A stretch of 64,000 nt of DNA from Psychrobacter sp. JB385. GTDB lineage: Bacteria; Pseudomonadota; Gammaproteobacteria; Pseudomonadales; Moraxellaceae. The notes under the pieces were generated by a model. The model did not search any database. It was not told the origin of the DNA and saw only the letters and a list, made by a program, of their open reading frames with translations. The DNA lies in assembly GCF_900163785.1 (NCBI RefSeq), contig NZ_FUKN01000001.1, positions 248,001-312,000 on the forward strand, given 5' to 3'. Shown here in pieces: positions 19,588-29,707 of the stretch (the stretch's first letter is position 1; each line of letters opens with the position of its first letter). Made by a program: the position numbers and the translations under genes.

Positions 19588-20430
19588 GTGGATATTATTT
19601 TATTAATTCAAGCTGTCATCATGGGTATCGTTGAAGGTATCACTGAGTTTTTACCCATCTCAAGTACCGGTTATTTGATTCTATCAGCAGATGTGATGGG
19701 CTTTTGGACCAAAGAAAAAGTGGATCTGTTTGTCGTCGTGGTACAGCTTGGTGCTATTTTGGCAGTGATATATGACTATTGGGGCAGACTGTGGCAAGCG
19801 TTGATGGGCCTCATAACAGGTAAAGCAGAAGGCATGGCCAATCCAAGACAGCTTGGGCTGAGCTTAATTGTAGCGACGATTCCTGTTATGATCGTAGGCT
19901 TTACCTTTGCTGATGAGATCAAAGCCTATTTGTTCAATCCGATTGTGGTTGCCATCATGCTCATTATTGGGGGGCTATTGATATTTTATGTTGAGAAACG
20001 ACCTAAAGAAATCATTGCGCAAGAAGCGGAAGATGTCAGTTTAAAAACAGCGCTGCTTATCGGTTTGTTTCAATGTATTGCCTTAATACCAGGCACGTCG
20101 CGCTCAGGTTCCACTATTATTGGTGCTCTATGGCTTGGCGTATCGCGCAAGGCATCCGCAGAATTTTCTTTCTTTTTGGGTATACCTGTCATTGTGGGTG
20201 CCGCGCTACTCGACTTACTCAAACACGGCGACGTGCTGAGCAGTAGTGAGGATTGGACAGTGTTAGCAATAGGAACGATAGTGTCTTTTGTGGTCGCACT
20301 ATTATGTATTCGCTTATTGGTCGCCTGGGTGAGTCGCCGTGATTTTACCATCTTTGCGTGGTTGCGCATTATCACGGGTGTTATCGTCTTAATCGCCGCT
20401 TGGGGATTTGGGTATCAAATGACAGGTTAG
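19588..20430 (+). CDS. uppP: Undecaprenyl-diphosphatase
   Basis: Integral membrane BacA-type phosphatase that recycles undecaprenyl pyrophosphate to the monophosphate carrier for peptidoglycan synthesis. Both catalytic motifs are present: EGITEFLPISSTGYLI near the N-terminus and PGTSRSGSTIIGALWLG in the middle. It has about eight hydrophobic helices. AGGA at 19576-19579 sits 8 nt before the GTG at 19588, which gives 280 residues. A TTG at 19570 is less likely. Confidence 0.95.
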   Translation: MDIILLIQAVIMGIVEGITEFLPISSTGYLILSADVMGFWTKEKVDLFVVVVQLGAILAVIYDYWGRLWQALMGLITGKAEGMANPRQLGLSLIVATIPVMIVGFTFADEIKAYLFNPIVVAIMLIIGGLLIFYVEKRPKEIIAQEAEDVSLKTALLIGLFQCIALIPGTSRSGSTIIGALWLGVSRKASAEFSFFLGIPVIVGAALLDLLKHGDVLSSSEDWTVLAIGTIVSFVVALLCIRLLVAWVSRRDFTIFAWLRIITGVIVLIAAWGFGYQMTG

Positions 20431-20637
20431 GTTGTCAGTGTCTTATTTTTCTATGATTCATGTGAAATAGAGTTGATGTATGAATCGTAAATCGTAGCCA
20501 TATGGATAACAACGTGCTACTGGTATGAATTTTCTTTGCTCATGATGTGTCTTGCACATCAGAAGTAATGAAAATTGACGCCAGTGGCACTGTTTTTTTG
20601 AGTGTTTTTATTGTCCGTCGAAAAAGAGGTGGCTATC

Positions 20638-21531
20638 ATGACCAATTTACAACCAGAATCACGCGTCTTTATGTGCTGTCAACTCGTCTACGCCAACGAA
20701 TCGCAGCAAATACAGATTGAAAATCTCAAAGCCCTGATAGCAGAACACAAATTACCCATCGTTTTGGAGACGGAGCCGTCCATAGAAAAACTGACTCAAA
20801 AACGTCGTCAGCAATTGAGTCAGACGTCGACTCAGCCCATACTAATACTGGATGATAAAAACGCATTGTCATGGCTCAGTAATGGGCTAAGCGTGGCACC
20901 TGAGTGGGATAAGTTACAAAGGCGTGTGGTAAGCGCGGGTCGCAAATCAGAATTATTGTTGCAAGCTGCCAAAATCACCTCGGATAGCAAGGTCATCGAT
21001 GCTACTGCTGGTTTTGGACACGACAGCTTGATATTGGCCAGTACGGGTGCGCAAGTAGTGATGCTTGAGCAGCAACCATTGATGGCGTTGCTACTGTTAG
21101 TAGAGCAGCAGCGCATGAGTGCGGTAGCAAATTGGCAAAAACTTATGTCACGTTTGCAGATTATACATACCGATGCCCTCAGTTATTTTGCAAGTGTGAA
21201 CAGCGTGCCCATCTCTGAGAGTAATCGGGCAGTCGATGTGGTATATTTAGATCCTATGTTTCCAGAAGACAGCTATCAAGATAGCAAGACAGGAAAGGGT
21301 GCTAAAGTTGGCAAACACATGCAAGCCTTGCATCAACTGGCGCGTCCACCCACTTCAGATGAGGAGCAGCAATTGCTACAAAGTGCGCTTGCTGTGGTCA
21401 GTCATCATGAGCAACCATCGGGTCGAGTGGTAGTCAAGCGTCCCCAGTTTGCGCCGCAACTTGCTCACCAAGCGCCAAGTGAGTGTTGGCACAACGAAGC
21501 GGTGCGTTTTGATGGCTATTTTGTCTCATAG
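20638..21531 (+). CDS. rsmJ: 16S rRNA (guanine1516-N2)-methyltransferase
   Basis: SAM-dependent methyltransferase that makes m2G1516 in 16S rRNA. The motif I region is DATAGFGHDSLILASTGAQV, with the acidic residue MLEQQP following. The catalytic-region motif is DVVYLDPMFPE, and VVKRPQFAP is near the C-terminus. The ATG at 20638 follows an AGAGGTGG sequence. An upstream ATG (20602) would add 12 residues. The protein is about 297 residues, longer than E. coli RsmJ because of its N-terminal region. Confidence 0.93.
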   Translation: MTNLQPESRVFMCCQLVYANESQQIQIENLKALIAEHKLPIVLETEPSIEKLTQKRRQQLSQTSTQPILILDDKNALSWLSNGLSVAPEWDKLQRRVVSAGRKSELLLQAAKITSDSKVIDATAGFGHDSLILASTGAQVVMLEQQPLMALLLLVEQQRMSAVANWQKLMSRLQIIHTDALSYFASVNSVPISESNRAVDVVYLDPMFPEDSYQDSKTGKGAKVGKHMQALHQLARPPTSDEEQQLLQSALAVVSHHEQPSGRVVVKRPQFAPQLAHQAPSECWHNEAVRFDGYFVS

Positions 21532-21611
21532 CCATTTTGTATAATGGCGGTTTTGCTTTAACACAATAAATGGATGTATTGGATACGCCTACGTTAATTT
21601 AGGAGTAAAAA

Positions 21612-21851
21612 ATGTCAGCGCTGATTATTTGGGTGATGGGTGCCGTTTTATTGGTCATCAATATTATGCTGCGTACTCGAATTCTTCGGCTAGAAGCGCG
21701 TCTAAAAGCGCTGAGTAATCCGCAAGAGCAACTGGCATTTTTGCGTCAACAAGCCGCCAAAAAAGAAAAAATTGCCGCCATCAAATCATTGCGCAGACAA
21801 TATCCTGAAATATCACTGATAGAAGCAAATCGCTTATGGCAGAAAATATAG
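21612..21851 (+). CDS. Small single-pass membrane protein, unknown
   Basis: 79 residues. A hydrophobic helix at about 4-20 is followed by a basic, coiled-coil-like helical region, then [26 protein letters not shown] lies 7 nt before the ATG. It sits 13 bp before ubiA and is probably co-transcribed. The C-terminal helix-turn-helix-like phrase resembles short conserved proteins of this family group, but I cannot assign a function. Confidence 0.7.
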   Translation: MSALIIWVMGAVLLVINIMLRTRILRLEARLKALSNPQEQLAFLRQQAAKKEKIAAIKSLRRQYPEISLIEANRLWQKI

Positions 21852-21864
21852 GGACCAGCACACA

Positions 21865-22803
21865 ATGATACAAGATTCTTCATCTATGACGCTCACCGAT
21901 AAGCTCTACGCTTATATGCAGCTGACACGTTTTGATAAACCTGTCGGTATTGAGCTATTGCTGTGGCCAACGCTATGGGGAGTCATGCTAGCGGCAATGG
22001 GTAAAGCGCAGCAGCAAGCGATGCCAGCAGGTCTACCCACGCTTAAAATCTTTATATTATTTGCACTGGGTGCAGTATTTATGCGAGCAGCAGGCTGCGC
22101 CATCAATGATTTTGCTGATCGCAAAGTTGATGGTCATGTGACCCGCACAAAAAATCGACCATTGGCCGATGGTCGTTTGTCCGCAAAAGAAGCCATTGCT
22201 GCCTTTTTGGTATTGGTTATCCTAAGCGTCAGTCTGTTGTTATTTTTGCCTATTGAAGTGTTCTATTGGTCGTTTGGTGCCATTATACTGGCCTTTATTT
22301 ATCCCTTTATGAAACGCTATACCCAGTTGCCACAAGTATTTTTGGCAGCGGCGTTTGGGTGGGCGATACCGATGGCATATGTGGCGGTACAAGGCACACC
22401 AGATATTTGGTGCTGGTTATTATTCTTTGCTTATATGTGCTGGACAGTGGCGTATGACACTCAATATGCAATGGCTGACCGCGATGATGATTTAAAAATC
22501 GGTATCAAATCGACAGCGATATTGTTTGGTCGTTATGATGTGATTATCATTTCTATCTTACAGATGTTGTTCTTACTCATCATGGGCGCAGTACTGTGGC
22601 ATTACTTTGAGCCAACCAGCTTGAGTATGATTCCGATATTTGGCTTGGGATTGATAGCGATGATGTTTGCTAAGCAAAATAGTGCTTGTGCCAGTCGCCA
22701 GCCCATCCCATGCTTCAAGGCATTTTTGGCCAATATTTGGGTAGGGCGTTATGCCTTTGCCATTATCGCTATTGCCTGCATGTGGACCACGTTTAATGGA
22801 TAG
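21865..22803 (+). CDS. ubiA: 4-hydroxybenzoate polyprenyltransferase
   Basis: Membrane prenyltransferase that joins the polyprenyl tail to 4-hydroxybenzoate in ubiquinone synthesis. Two Asp-rich Mg/diphosphate motifs are visible: [21 protein letters not shown] and, later, [13 protein letters not shown]. It has about eight to nine helices. At 312 residues it is slightly longer than usual, with a short hydrophilic N-terminal extension. It overlaps the next gene by 8 bp, a sign of coupled translation. Confidence 0.95.
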   Translation: MIQDSSSMTLTDKLYAYMQLTRFDKPVGIELLLWPTLWGVMLAAMGKAQQQAMPAGLPTLKIFILFALGAVFMRAAGCAINDFADRKVDGHVTRTKNRPLADGRLSAKEAIAAFLVLVILSVSLLLFLPIEVFYWSFGAIILAFIYPFMKRYTQLPQVFLAAAFGWAIPMAYVAVQGTPDIWCWLLFFAYMCWTVAYDTQYAMADRDDDLKIGIKSTAILFGRYDVIIISILQMLFLLIMGAVLWHYFEPTSLSMIPIFGLGLIAMMFAKQNSACASRQPIPCFKAFLANIWVGRYAFAIIAIACMWTTFNG

Positions 22804-23455
22804 GTTCTCAAAGCTAAAGAGGACAAGAGCGCCGCGCGCAGGCATGTCTACTGCTGATTATGAGGCGAAATTGGCGGCGCAAGGACTGACACGTCAACAA
22901 GTCATCGCAACTGAACGTAAACTGGCAAAGTTTGCCAATATCATGGATTCGCTAATACGAGTCCCTTTTACCAAGCAAGGAATAGGGGCTGATTCTGCGC
23001 TTTCTACCATTCCATTGGCAGGTGACTTGGCAGGATTGGTGTTGACCAGTTATGCGTTTATATTGGGTCGGCAGCTGGGTGTGCCTGCACACAAAATGAC
23101 CCCTGCTGTTAGGTTAGCCCTTATTGATATGGTTGTTGGCATTGTGCCTGGCATTGGCACGCTATTAGACATCTTCATTCGCCCTAGTCGTAAGACCTTG
23201 GACATCGTCCATCAACATTTACAAGATGAGTATGGTATTACGGATGTGATGCATATGGATCGACCGTTTTTGCATCAGTCGTTAGAAGACAAACAGCAGC
23301 AAGCTGGCTTTTGGCGCAATCCACTCGTTGCTTGGCTATACTTGCATATCCCCGATATTCTTGGGCTCATATTTATTGTAATAATCGGCTGGGGTCTGTG
23401 GGCTGGTATCAGCTGGCTTGTGGGTTTGTTTGGAACCACCACTGGATTTGGTTAA
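22796..23455 (+). CDS. DUF4112 domain membrane protein
   Basis: 219 residues from the ATG at 22796, which overlaps the end of ubiA. The DUF4112 signature is visible in the middle: a short soluble region ([18 protein letters not shown]), then the conserved PLAGDLAGL helix and a second helix containing [19 protein letters not shown]-terminal hydrophobic helix follows (about 185-210). The function is unknown. Position directly behind ubiA suggests co-expression only. An earlier in-frame start (22751) lies within ubiA and is less likely. Confidence 0.8.
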   Translation: MDRFSKLKRTRAPRAGMSTADYEAKLAAQGLTRQQVIATERKLAKFANIMDSLIRVPFTKQGIGADSALSTIPLAGDLAGLVLTSYAFILGRQLGVPAHKMTPAVRLALIDMVVGIVPGIGTLLDIFIRPSRKTLDIVHQHLQDEYGITDVMHMDRPFLHQSLEDKQQQAGFWRNPLVAWLYLHIPDILGLIFIVIIGWGLWAGISWLVGLFGTTTGFG

Positions 23456-23503
23456 TCGTAGTTGAAATATGGTCGGTTCATTCTATCCAATATCATAGTA
23501 AAG

Positions 23504-23535
23504 GCAGCCACGTTACCGACGTGTGCTGCTTTTTT
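23504..23535 (+). terminator. Terminator of the ubiA-DUF4112 unit
   Basis: Ten base pairs (GCAGCCACGT with ACGTG plus GCTGC, one bulged T) around a TACCG loop, followed by six T residues. It lies just after the DUF4112 stop and upstream of the convergent lipoprotein gene. Confidence 0.75.
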
Positions 23536-23585
23536 ACATAATAGCTGGACTGGATAAGCGTTGGTATCAAGGCGTTTTATTCCTA

Positions 23586-24212
23586 TCATTCCGCAACAAC
23601 TTCAGCATCAGCACTGACAGCATCAAAACTTGTGATTTTATTGTTTTGAATGAGATCAATTGTGCCACCACCTGCATGACTGACCAGCTGAGTATTGCCA
23701 TCGCTTGAGCGATAGGTAGGATTGTTGCCTTGACCTTCAGGTGCTGTGAGTGTCATTTTTGGTTTGTTTGGCAGGGTAACAATGGCATTGAGCAAGCCTG
23801 CTGCTGACGTCTCAAATACGACAGATAATGACTCTCCTGCAGCACTTTTATAACGCACGTCAGTAATCTGGGCGCCTTTGATTGCTTGTTCAGGACTTGG
23901 TGCTGCGCTTGCATTCGTTGATGAAGCATCCGTAGCCTCAAGATTGTCTTCTAACTGGGTTAGGCTGACATCGCGCTCTGGGTCTGCTGACGAAGCAGTA
24001 TCCTCATTTGCATTATCATCGTTAGGATCAGCGACATTGATATTGGTCGTCACAGGTGTTGTCTGGTCTGTTGTTTCTACTGGCGTCTCTTCAGCTGCTT
24101 CAGGCTCTGGCGTTTTTTGGCAGGCTGTGAGGATTAGTGCACTTAAAAAAACCGCAGGCACTATTTGATAGTAACGTTTGAGTTTTGAAGTATTGGAAGC
24201 GTGAATCTTCAT
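23586..24212 (-). CDS. Putative lipoprotein with possible MliC-like C-terminal domain
   Basis: About 208 residues from the ATG at 24212. A signal peptide ends in LILTAC, so Cys is the lipidated residue. A long Thr/Asp/Glu-rich linker follows. The C-terminal ~90 residues (YKSAAGESLSVVFET, then YRSSDGNTQLVSHAGGGTIDL) loosely resemble membrane-bound lysozyme-inhibitor (MliC) domains, but without the usual cysteine pair. That assignment is tentative. The longer frame to 24362 would place 50 residues before the signal peptide and is rejected. Confidence 0.65.
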   Translation of the reverse strand: MKIHASNTSKLKRYYQIVPAVFLSALILTACQKTPEPEAAEETPVETTDQTTPVTTNINVADPNDDNANEDTASSADPERDVSLTQLEDNLEATDASSTNASAAPSPEQAIKGAQITDVRYKSAAGESLSVVFETSAAGLLNAIVTLPNKPKMTLTAPEGQGNNPTYRSSDGNTQLVSHAGGGTIDLIQNNKITSFDAVSADAEVVAE

Positions 24213-24294
24213 GATAATGTGTTGTCCATTGAGTGCTTTAGAAAATAATGAGATAAATGGCGTTTGGTCATCTGTTGAATCTGGGTATATCTTA

Positions 24295-24720
24295 TTAGGT
24301 ATTGATGGTAACGATGAGTCTTCGCTGGCCGCCATCGTGTCTATGCTCGCATAAATAAACACCTTGCCACATGCCTAAACCCAACCTGCCATTGATAAGC
24401 GGTACTGTTAAACTGACGCCAAGCATCATACTTTTGAAATGGGCAGGTAAGTCGTCTGAGCCTTCTAATGTATGGCGATACTCTGGTTGATCGGCTGGCG
24501 CGATTTTGTGTAGCCAGTCCTCGGTATCCAGTCTGACATCAGGATCCGCATTTTCATTGATAGCAAGGCTGGCTGAGGTGTGCTGTAAAAATAGATGTAC
24601 CAAACCAGCACAAGAAGCATCAGGTATTAGCGTGTCAATTCCTTGTTCAATTATTGGTGTAATGATATGAATACCGCGTGTATGGGCAGGCAAAGTAAGG
24701 GTGGTTTGATGGTAGGGCAT
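24295..24720 (-). CDS. yjbQ: YjbQ family protein (secondary thiamine-phosphate synthase-type)
   Basis: 141 residues from the ATG at 24720, next to the canonical MPYHQTTLTLPAHTRG start. The UPF0047 core motif HLFLQHTSASLAINENADPDV and the HRHDGGQRRLIVTI end are present. Family members show weak thiamine-phosphate synthase activity in vitro, and their in vivo role is unclear. It follows mnmC in the same direction and precedes the lipoprotein gene by 82 bp. Confidence 0.85.
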   Translation of the reverse strand: MPYHQTTLTLPAHTRGIHIITPIIEQGIDTLIPDASCAGLVHLFLQHTSASLAINENADPDVRLDTEDWLHKIAPADQPEYRHTLEGSDDLPAHFKSMMLGVSLTVPLINGRLGLGMWQGVYLCEHRHDGGQRRLIVTINT

Positions 24721-24802
24721 GTAGCTTCTCATTATTATCAACGGCTTTACAATGAATACTACAAGATAGTCACCGCGGTTGAAAGCGATGACTCAACTCA
24801 AT

Positions 24803-26866
24803 CTAAACGAGTGGCGTCTGCAAACGGGTACGGGTTGGCGAAAGCCGTGCAAGCATGGCCTCTGATAAAGGGGCAAACGTGCCTGTCATCATATCTACCA
24901 GTGCATCGGCACATATGGGTGCCAAAGCATAACCTTTCGCGCCCATCGCGCTCATGACCCACATCCGTTTGCTGTCGTTCAATCGTCCGACAATGGGATG
25001 ATAATCAGGCGTTTGCGTACGAACGCCCGCGCGCCCTTGCCACAAACTGGTATCCGTTGGAATGATAGCGCTCATCTCAGGAATAGCGGTAACGAGCTTG
25101 TCGCGGCTAATCTGGTGCTCTTCATGACGAATTTGAGTATCGGTATCATTGCGTATAAAGCTGGCGCCCAATAAAAATTGAGGCTGGTGAGCTGCCCCAT
25201 TATTGAAGGAATTGTCGCTTGTTTGCGCGGTAAATAATGTACAGTAACCACTGTATTTGAGCGGTATTTTGGGTAAATCAGCGAGTTGTTCTGCCGTAGG
25301 CGTAAACCAAGAGAGCTGCCCACGAATCTTGCGGCAATCAAAAATACGCTCATCAATATCATGACTCTCAAAAGCGGCGCAAATCACGACATTATCGGCG
25401 TTGATAGTAAGGGCAGACTTGTTTTTGTCTACGCCACGAATCGAGACCTGAGTTTCTGTTTCATCAATACTGTCGACATGCAACTGCTGAAAACGGATAA
25501 GCGGATGCAGCAATATAATCTGCTTTAAGGTTTGTGGATTGACCAAGCCTGCGTGTGGTAAATACAAGTTTGTCGCCAAATCCTGTTCTTTTAAGCCACT
25601 GAGATTGCGTGCCTCCTCAGGTGATAACGTTGTTGCCATATCGTTAGGATAATCAGCGATTTGTTCTATGCCGATATTGGCTTTCATGAGCAAATCCAGA
25701 GTGCCCGTCGATTCAATGATTGGCGATATGTTTGCTACTTTGGCCATGTCATTAAACTGTCGGTATACTCTACTGCTATAGAGATAACAGATAGTGTGCA
25801 GATGCTCATCGACATGATGAATAGGCGTCATTTTGGGCGCAAGTAAGGCACGAGGGTTGCCTGATGCGCCTGCTAAAGGTGCAGATTTATCTACTAGCGT
25901 GACTTGAATGCCGCGATTGGCCAGCGACCAAGCGGCGAATAATCCTGAGACACCAGCCCCAATGACAACGATGTGGGACTCAGATAGAATGGCGCGATCA
26001 CTACTATCAACTCCTATGGCATCAGAAGCTATATCTGGTTTGCTTCTATTATTCTCTGAGCAGGTAGCATTTGTCATGACTGCTGTGAGCATTTCACGCT
26101 TTCGACCAAACCCTTTAACCTTGCTAATCTCAAAACCAGATGCACGTAGGGCGCGCTTGACCACGCCTGCACAGCTATAAGTTGCAGCAGTTGTGCTTGG
26201 GCGCGACAAACGTTGCACTTGCGCAAAGATATTCTTAGCCCATAGCGTGCTGTTACACGAAGGAGCAAAGCCATCCAAAAACCAAGCATCCACAAAAGGC
26301 GCAGGCTCGCTTGATTTGTCTAAAAATAGCTTGGTCAAGCTAGAAGCGGCATCGCCAAACCACAGATCAACCGTTAAATTATCAGCGAAAAAATTCAGAC
26401 GATGACAGCCTGCGACAAGAGGCGGATAAGCGTCTAAAAATGGCGTAATCAGTTCTGTCAGCTCAGGCGCGCGCTGTGCCCATAGAGCAAGTATTTTTGC
26501 CAGGTCTGTAAGCGGTATTGGGTGTTTTTCAGTGGTGATAAAGTGCAATCGAGCAGTGGCTAAATGCGGGTGCATGCGGCGTAACTGACGCCAAAGCAGC
26601 CAAGTTGCCAACAAATTCAGCCCTGTCCCAAAACCCAGTTCGGCAATCGTAAAGCTTTGCTGCGGCGCAAGCTTTGATAATCGTTCTGGTAATTGGTTGT
26701 GCGTTAAAAATACGTGACGTGTTTCTGCCAGACCATCGGCGTGCGAGAAGTACACATCCCCAAACTCACCTGATACAGGTACCTTATTGCCCGTATCATC
26801 CGTTTGCCAGTCGATATTGGCTGGCGTAATGACGCTCAATGTTTCATCGGTTTGAGTAGTAGGCAT
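24803..26866 (-). CDS. mnmC: Bifunctional tRNA mnm5s2U biosynthesis protein MnmC
   Basis: Two-domain enzyme that completes mnm5s2U34 in tRNAs. The N-terminal methyltransferase has [15 protein letters not shown] near residue 75 (SAM site) and [17 protein letters not shown]. The C-terminal FAD-dependent demodification domain has the dinucleotide site [20 protein letters not shown] around residue 300, and the end segment [17 protein letters not shown]. At 687 residues it is full length. It removes the carboxymethyl group and then methylates. Confidence 0.95.
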   Translation of the reverse strand: MPTTQTDETLSVITPANIDWQTDDTGNKVPVSGEFGDVYFSHADGLAETRHVFLTHNQLPERLSKLAPQQSFTIAELGFGTGLNLLATWLLWRQLRRMHPHLATARLHFITTEKHPIPLTDLAKILALWAQRAPELTELITPFLDAYPPLVAGCHRLNFFADNLTVDLWFGDAASSLTKLFLDKSSEPAPFVDAWFLDGFAPSCNSTLWAKNIFAQVQRLSRPSTTAATYSCAGVVKRALRASGFEISKVKGFGRKREMLTAVMTNATCSENNRSKPDIASDAIGVDSSDRAILSESHIVVIGAGVSGLFAAWSLANRGIQVTLVDKSAPLAGASGNPRALLAPKMTPIHHVDEHLHTICYLYSSRVYRQFNDMAKVANISPIIESTGTLDLLMKANIGIEQIADYPNDMATTLSPEEARNLSGLKEQDLATNLYLPHAGLVNPQTLKQIILLHPLIRFQQLHVDSIDETETQVSIRGVDKNKSALTINADNVVICAAFESHDIDERIFDCRKIRGQLSWFTPTAEQLADLPKIPLKYSGYCTLFTAQTSDNSFNNGAAHQPQFLLGASFIRNDTDTQIRHEEHQISRDKLVTAIPEMSAIIPTDTSLWQGRAGVRTQTPDYHPIVGRLNDSKRMWVMSAMGAKGYALAPICADALVDMMTGTFAPLSEAMLARLSPTRTRLQTPLV

Positions 26867-26997
26867 GGCAAGTTTCTTAGCGGTATGAGGCGTTAAAAAA
26901 GAAGAGTACGTTTTATAAAGTGGTAGGTTTTCGCGTGTCGGTTGTTTTATGAAAAGCGATCCATATCACCAGCAATCTACATCACTAACAATCAGGA

Positions 26998-27444
26998 CTA
27001 CCAACGGTCACGGCGTATAAACACCAACCAAGAGATAAAAATACCAACCAATAAGCTGATCAAAACAGTAAAGGCACCATATAAAAACAGTTGTCCTTTG
27101 CTCTCATAAACCAAAACATTGGCCTGAGTTTGCAGGTCATTCACTTCGCGCTGAAGCTGGGCATTGCGGCTTAAAAGCGCTTGGTTGGCATCAGAAAGTG
27201 ATTGGGTAGACGGCTGTAGCTGTGCGGCTAACAACGTATTACTAGTACCAGCCACCGTATTAGCAGTTGTTGCTTGTTGTTCAGCTGGTACTGGCGTCGT
27301 TGATGCTGAAGTTGGCGCAGTGGCGTCAACAGCGTTCGTCGTCGGAGCAGCATTGACTGATACGGCCATAAATAGCATGACGCTTGTCATACCAGTTTTA
27401 TAAACAGTAAGATAAGCGCGAGGGTTTAGTAGCCATTGACTCAC
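26998..27444 (-). CDS. Membrane protein with N-terminal signal and C-terminal anchor
   Basis: 148 residues, GTG start overlapping the end of the yciI-like gene by 4 nt (coupled translation). A signal-like hydrophobic stretch (about 14-32) is followed by an Ala/Thr-rich linker. A coiled-coil region (SRNAQLQREVNDLQTQ) and a membrane helix near 117-140 follow, ending in the basic RRDRW. The coiled-coil plus C-terminal anchor resembles the tail of the YgiM-type SH3-domain membrane proteins, but no SH3 domain is present. Function unknown. Confidence 0.6.
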   Translation of the reverse strand: MSQWLLNPRAYLTVYKTGMTSVMLFMAVSVNAAPTTNAVDATAPTSASTTPVPAEQQATTANTVAGTSNTLLAAQLQPSTQSLSDANQALLSRNAQLQREVNDLQTQANVLVYESKGQLFLYGAFTVLISLLVGIFISWLVFIRRDRW

Positions 27445-27782
27445 GACGCCGCTACCTTTGCTGATGACGCATTATCAGTCGCATCATGGGGTGCTGGCAG
27501 GGTTTGCACAAACGGCTTAACATCGACATGACTATATACGCCATCACGTAAGTAAGGCTCAGCGCCTGCCCATTTTTTTGCGGCCTCAAGCGACTCAAAG
27601 TCGGCGATGATTAGGCTGCCTGACATCTCGCTTTTACCATGCTCAATGGGTGTTGGGCCAGCAATAATAAGGCGCTGCTCGCGACCCAATGCTTGCAAAC
27701 GCTCGACATGCTCGGCACGTGTTATTTGACGCTGCGCACTACTGTTTGCAACGTCATGACCAATAATGGCAAATAAGGCCAT
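27441..27782 (-). CDS. YciI family protein
   Basis: 113 residues of YciI/DGPF fold. It starts MALFAIIGHDVANSSAQR, with RAEHVERLQAL and the acidic core IIADFESLEAAKKWAGAEPYLRDGVY. YciI proteins are small ferredoxin-like enzymes, mostly uncharacterised. It is followed by the anchored protein above and, in reverse order, yciB. The neighbourhood matches the yciI-yciB arrangement seen in enterobacteria. Confidence 0.88.
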   Translation of the reverse strand: MALFAIIGHDVANSSAQRQITRAEHVERLQALGREQRLIIAGPTPIEHGKSEMSGSLIIADFESLEAAKKWAGAEPYLRDGVYSHVDVKPFVQTLPAPHDATDNASSAKVAAS

Positions 27783-27907
27783 AGTATTTCCTCAGTAGAT
27801 AATGAAAGTAACGCGCCATTTCTTTTAGTAATATTTGCAATCAATATTCGTGATTAATCATTGTCACTTTTAGAATTTAGAAATAACGAATTATTATAAG
27901 ATAATAA

Positions 27908-28459
27908 TTATTTGGTGGTCTTATCAGTCAATGCTGGGTTGAGGTGTTTTTTCAATACCAAAAATTGGGCAATGACAAACACCAGCATAATGGGAACCCA
28001 GCCATAGGTTTTGAAGTTAATCCACGCCTCATCAGACATCATAAATGCTGTGATATAATGCAATACGCCCATAAAGGCGAAAAATACAGCCCAAGCAACG
28101 GTCAGCTTTTTCCAGCCACTTAAGGTGAGTGTAAACACTTCTTTCATTGCAAGCTGCATCAAAGGTTTGTTGATAGCTGCACTGACGAAGAGGGTAAAAG
28201 CGAAAATGCCGTTAATGATGGGTGATTTCCAACGCAGATAGATATCGTCGCGCAAGAGCAACGTACCACCGCAGAACAAAATGGTGAGTAGCAAGACAAC
28301 CCATTGCTGCTTATCGAATTTGCCTTTTTGGCGCACAAAATGGATAGCATAGATGACAATAGTGGCGATAAGTAATGCACCAGCTGCCGCTAAAATACCG
28401 CTATGACGAGCGGCAATGAAAAAAGCAATTAAAGGAATGAAGTCTAGTAAGGCTTTCAT
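27908..28459 (-). CDS. yciB: Inner membrane intracellular septation protein YciB
   Basis: 183 residues from the ATG at 28459 (MKALLDFIPLIAFF), or 190 from the ATG at 28480. It has about five membrane helices with the family core LDFIPLIAFF, LLLRDDIYLRWKSPIINGIFAF and NKPLMQLAMK. YciB (IspZ) is a conserved integral membrane protein affecting cell-envelope integrity and division. It is separated from the YciI-family gene by about 125 bp. Confidence 0.9.
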   Translation of the reverse strand: MKALLDFIPLIAFFIAARHSGILAAAGALLIATIVIYAIHFVRQKGKFDKQQWVVLLLTILFCGGTLLLRDDIYLRWKSPIINGIFAFTLFVSAAINKPLMQLAMKEVFTLTLSGWKKLTVAWAVFFAFMGVLHYITAFMMSDEAWINFKTYGWVPIMLVFVIAQFLVLKKHLNPALTDKTTK

Positions 28460-28648
28460 AACAGATAGGATGTCCAACAAAAACGTATGGGGTAGTTTAC
28501 ACGTCTACTGCGCCAAAAAAAAGCAATCAACACTATAATCATCTTATATGCTGTGCCTTAGCCGCCTATCATGTACTTTAATGATAATATATTCATTATT
28601 AACATCTATTTAGATTGACACTATCTTCAAAATTTTAAGGCCAGCTTT

Positions 28649-29530
28649 ATGAAAATCGATTTACATTGTCACAGTACTTGCTCTGATGGTACCTATGCAC
28701 CAGCAGAAGTGGTACAGCGTGCCCACGCAGCTGGCGTCAATGTATTGGCATTGACTGACCATGATACGCTAGCAGGTATTGATGAGGCGAGCGAGACGGC
28801 AAAAGCCTGCAACATACAGCTTATCAACGGCGTTGAAATAAGCTGTGAGCATACACTGATTGGTGGTTATGGTAAAAATAAATCCACCAATAAAATCATC
28901 CATGTGCTTGGGCTTGATTTTACCGATCGCGAAAAAATGCATCAAACTTTGCAGCAGCTGCAAGATAGCCGAGCATCGCGTGGACAGAAGATGACAGAGA
29001 AGCTCAGTGCACTATTGGCGGTCGATTATAATGAGCTGTGGCAAGCGATACTCGATAAAGCAGGTGGCAATCCACAAGCGGTAGGTCGTGCTCATATCGG
29101 TCAAGTACTCTTCGAACACGGTCATGTCAAAACAGTGCAAAAGGCTTTTGATAAGTATTTGGCTGATAATAAATCTGCCTATGTCGCTATCGAAGCACTG
29201 ACCATGGAGCATGGTATTGAATTGATACATGCGTGTGGTGGAAAAGCTGTGCTGGCGCATCCAACGCGTTATCAACTTTCAGCGACCAGAGTACGTAAGC
29301 TTATTGAAGAGTTTGCGCAGCTTGGCGGTGATGGTTGTGAGTTACCCGCCAGTAGTGAGCCTGTCAGTACCCGCAAAATGGTCGATCGTAGTATCGCTGA
29401 ACATAACTTAGTTGCCTCTATTGGTAGTGACTTTCATGGAAGCAACATGCCATGGCGACGGTTGGGTGATGTGCCAAAACTTAACCCAGAACAGCAGGGT
29501 ATCTGGCAGTCGTTCGCCGCCTTGTCTTAG
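28649..29530 (+). CDS. PHP-domain nucleoside bisphosphate phosphatase / RNase AM (YciV/TrpH type)
   Basis: 293-residue PHP superfamily enzyme. The metal-site motifs are IDLHCHSTCSDG at the N-terminus, LTDHDTLAG, and EISCEH. Later metal-site residues occur near LAHPTRY, GDGCELPAS and SIGSDFHG at the C-terminus. E. coli YciV hydrolyses 3',5'-nucleoside bisphosphates and trims 5' ends of RNA (RNase AM). Divergent from yciB, as in related genomes. Substrate in this organism is inferred from the family. Confidence 0.9.
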   Translation: MKIDLHCHSTCSDGTYAPAEVVQRAHAAGVNVLALTDHDTLAGIDEASETAKACNIQLINGVEISCEHTLIGGYGKNKSTNKIIHVLGLDFTDREKMHQTLQQLQDSRASRGQKMTEKLSALLAVDYNELWQAILDKAGGNPQAVGRAHIGQVLFEHGHVKTVQKAFDKYLADNKSAYVAIEALTMEHGIELIHACGGKAVLAHPTRYQLSATRVRKLIEEFAQLGGDGCELPASSEPVSTRKMVDRSIAEHNLVASIGSDFHGSNMPWRRLGDVPKLNPEQQGIWQSFAALS

Positions 29531-29707
29531 CCAAAGCGATAGCACGACAGGCTGTTTTTATTCCCAAACGTCGCATCCTTTAACGCAGGCTGTCATGCAT
29601 TGGCGCACCCATCAATCAAATGAAGAGTTGGCTTAAATCTATATAAGTCTTATTCTTAATCTACAGTATTAATCGTAGGTTGTTTTTCACGGTCCGCGGT
29701 ATCCTTT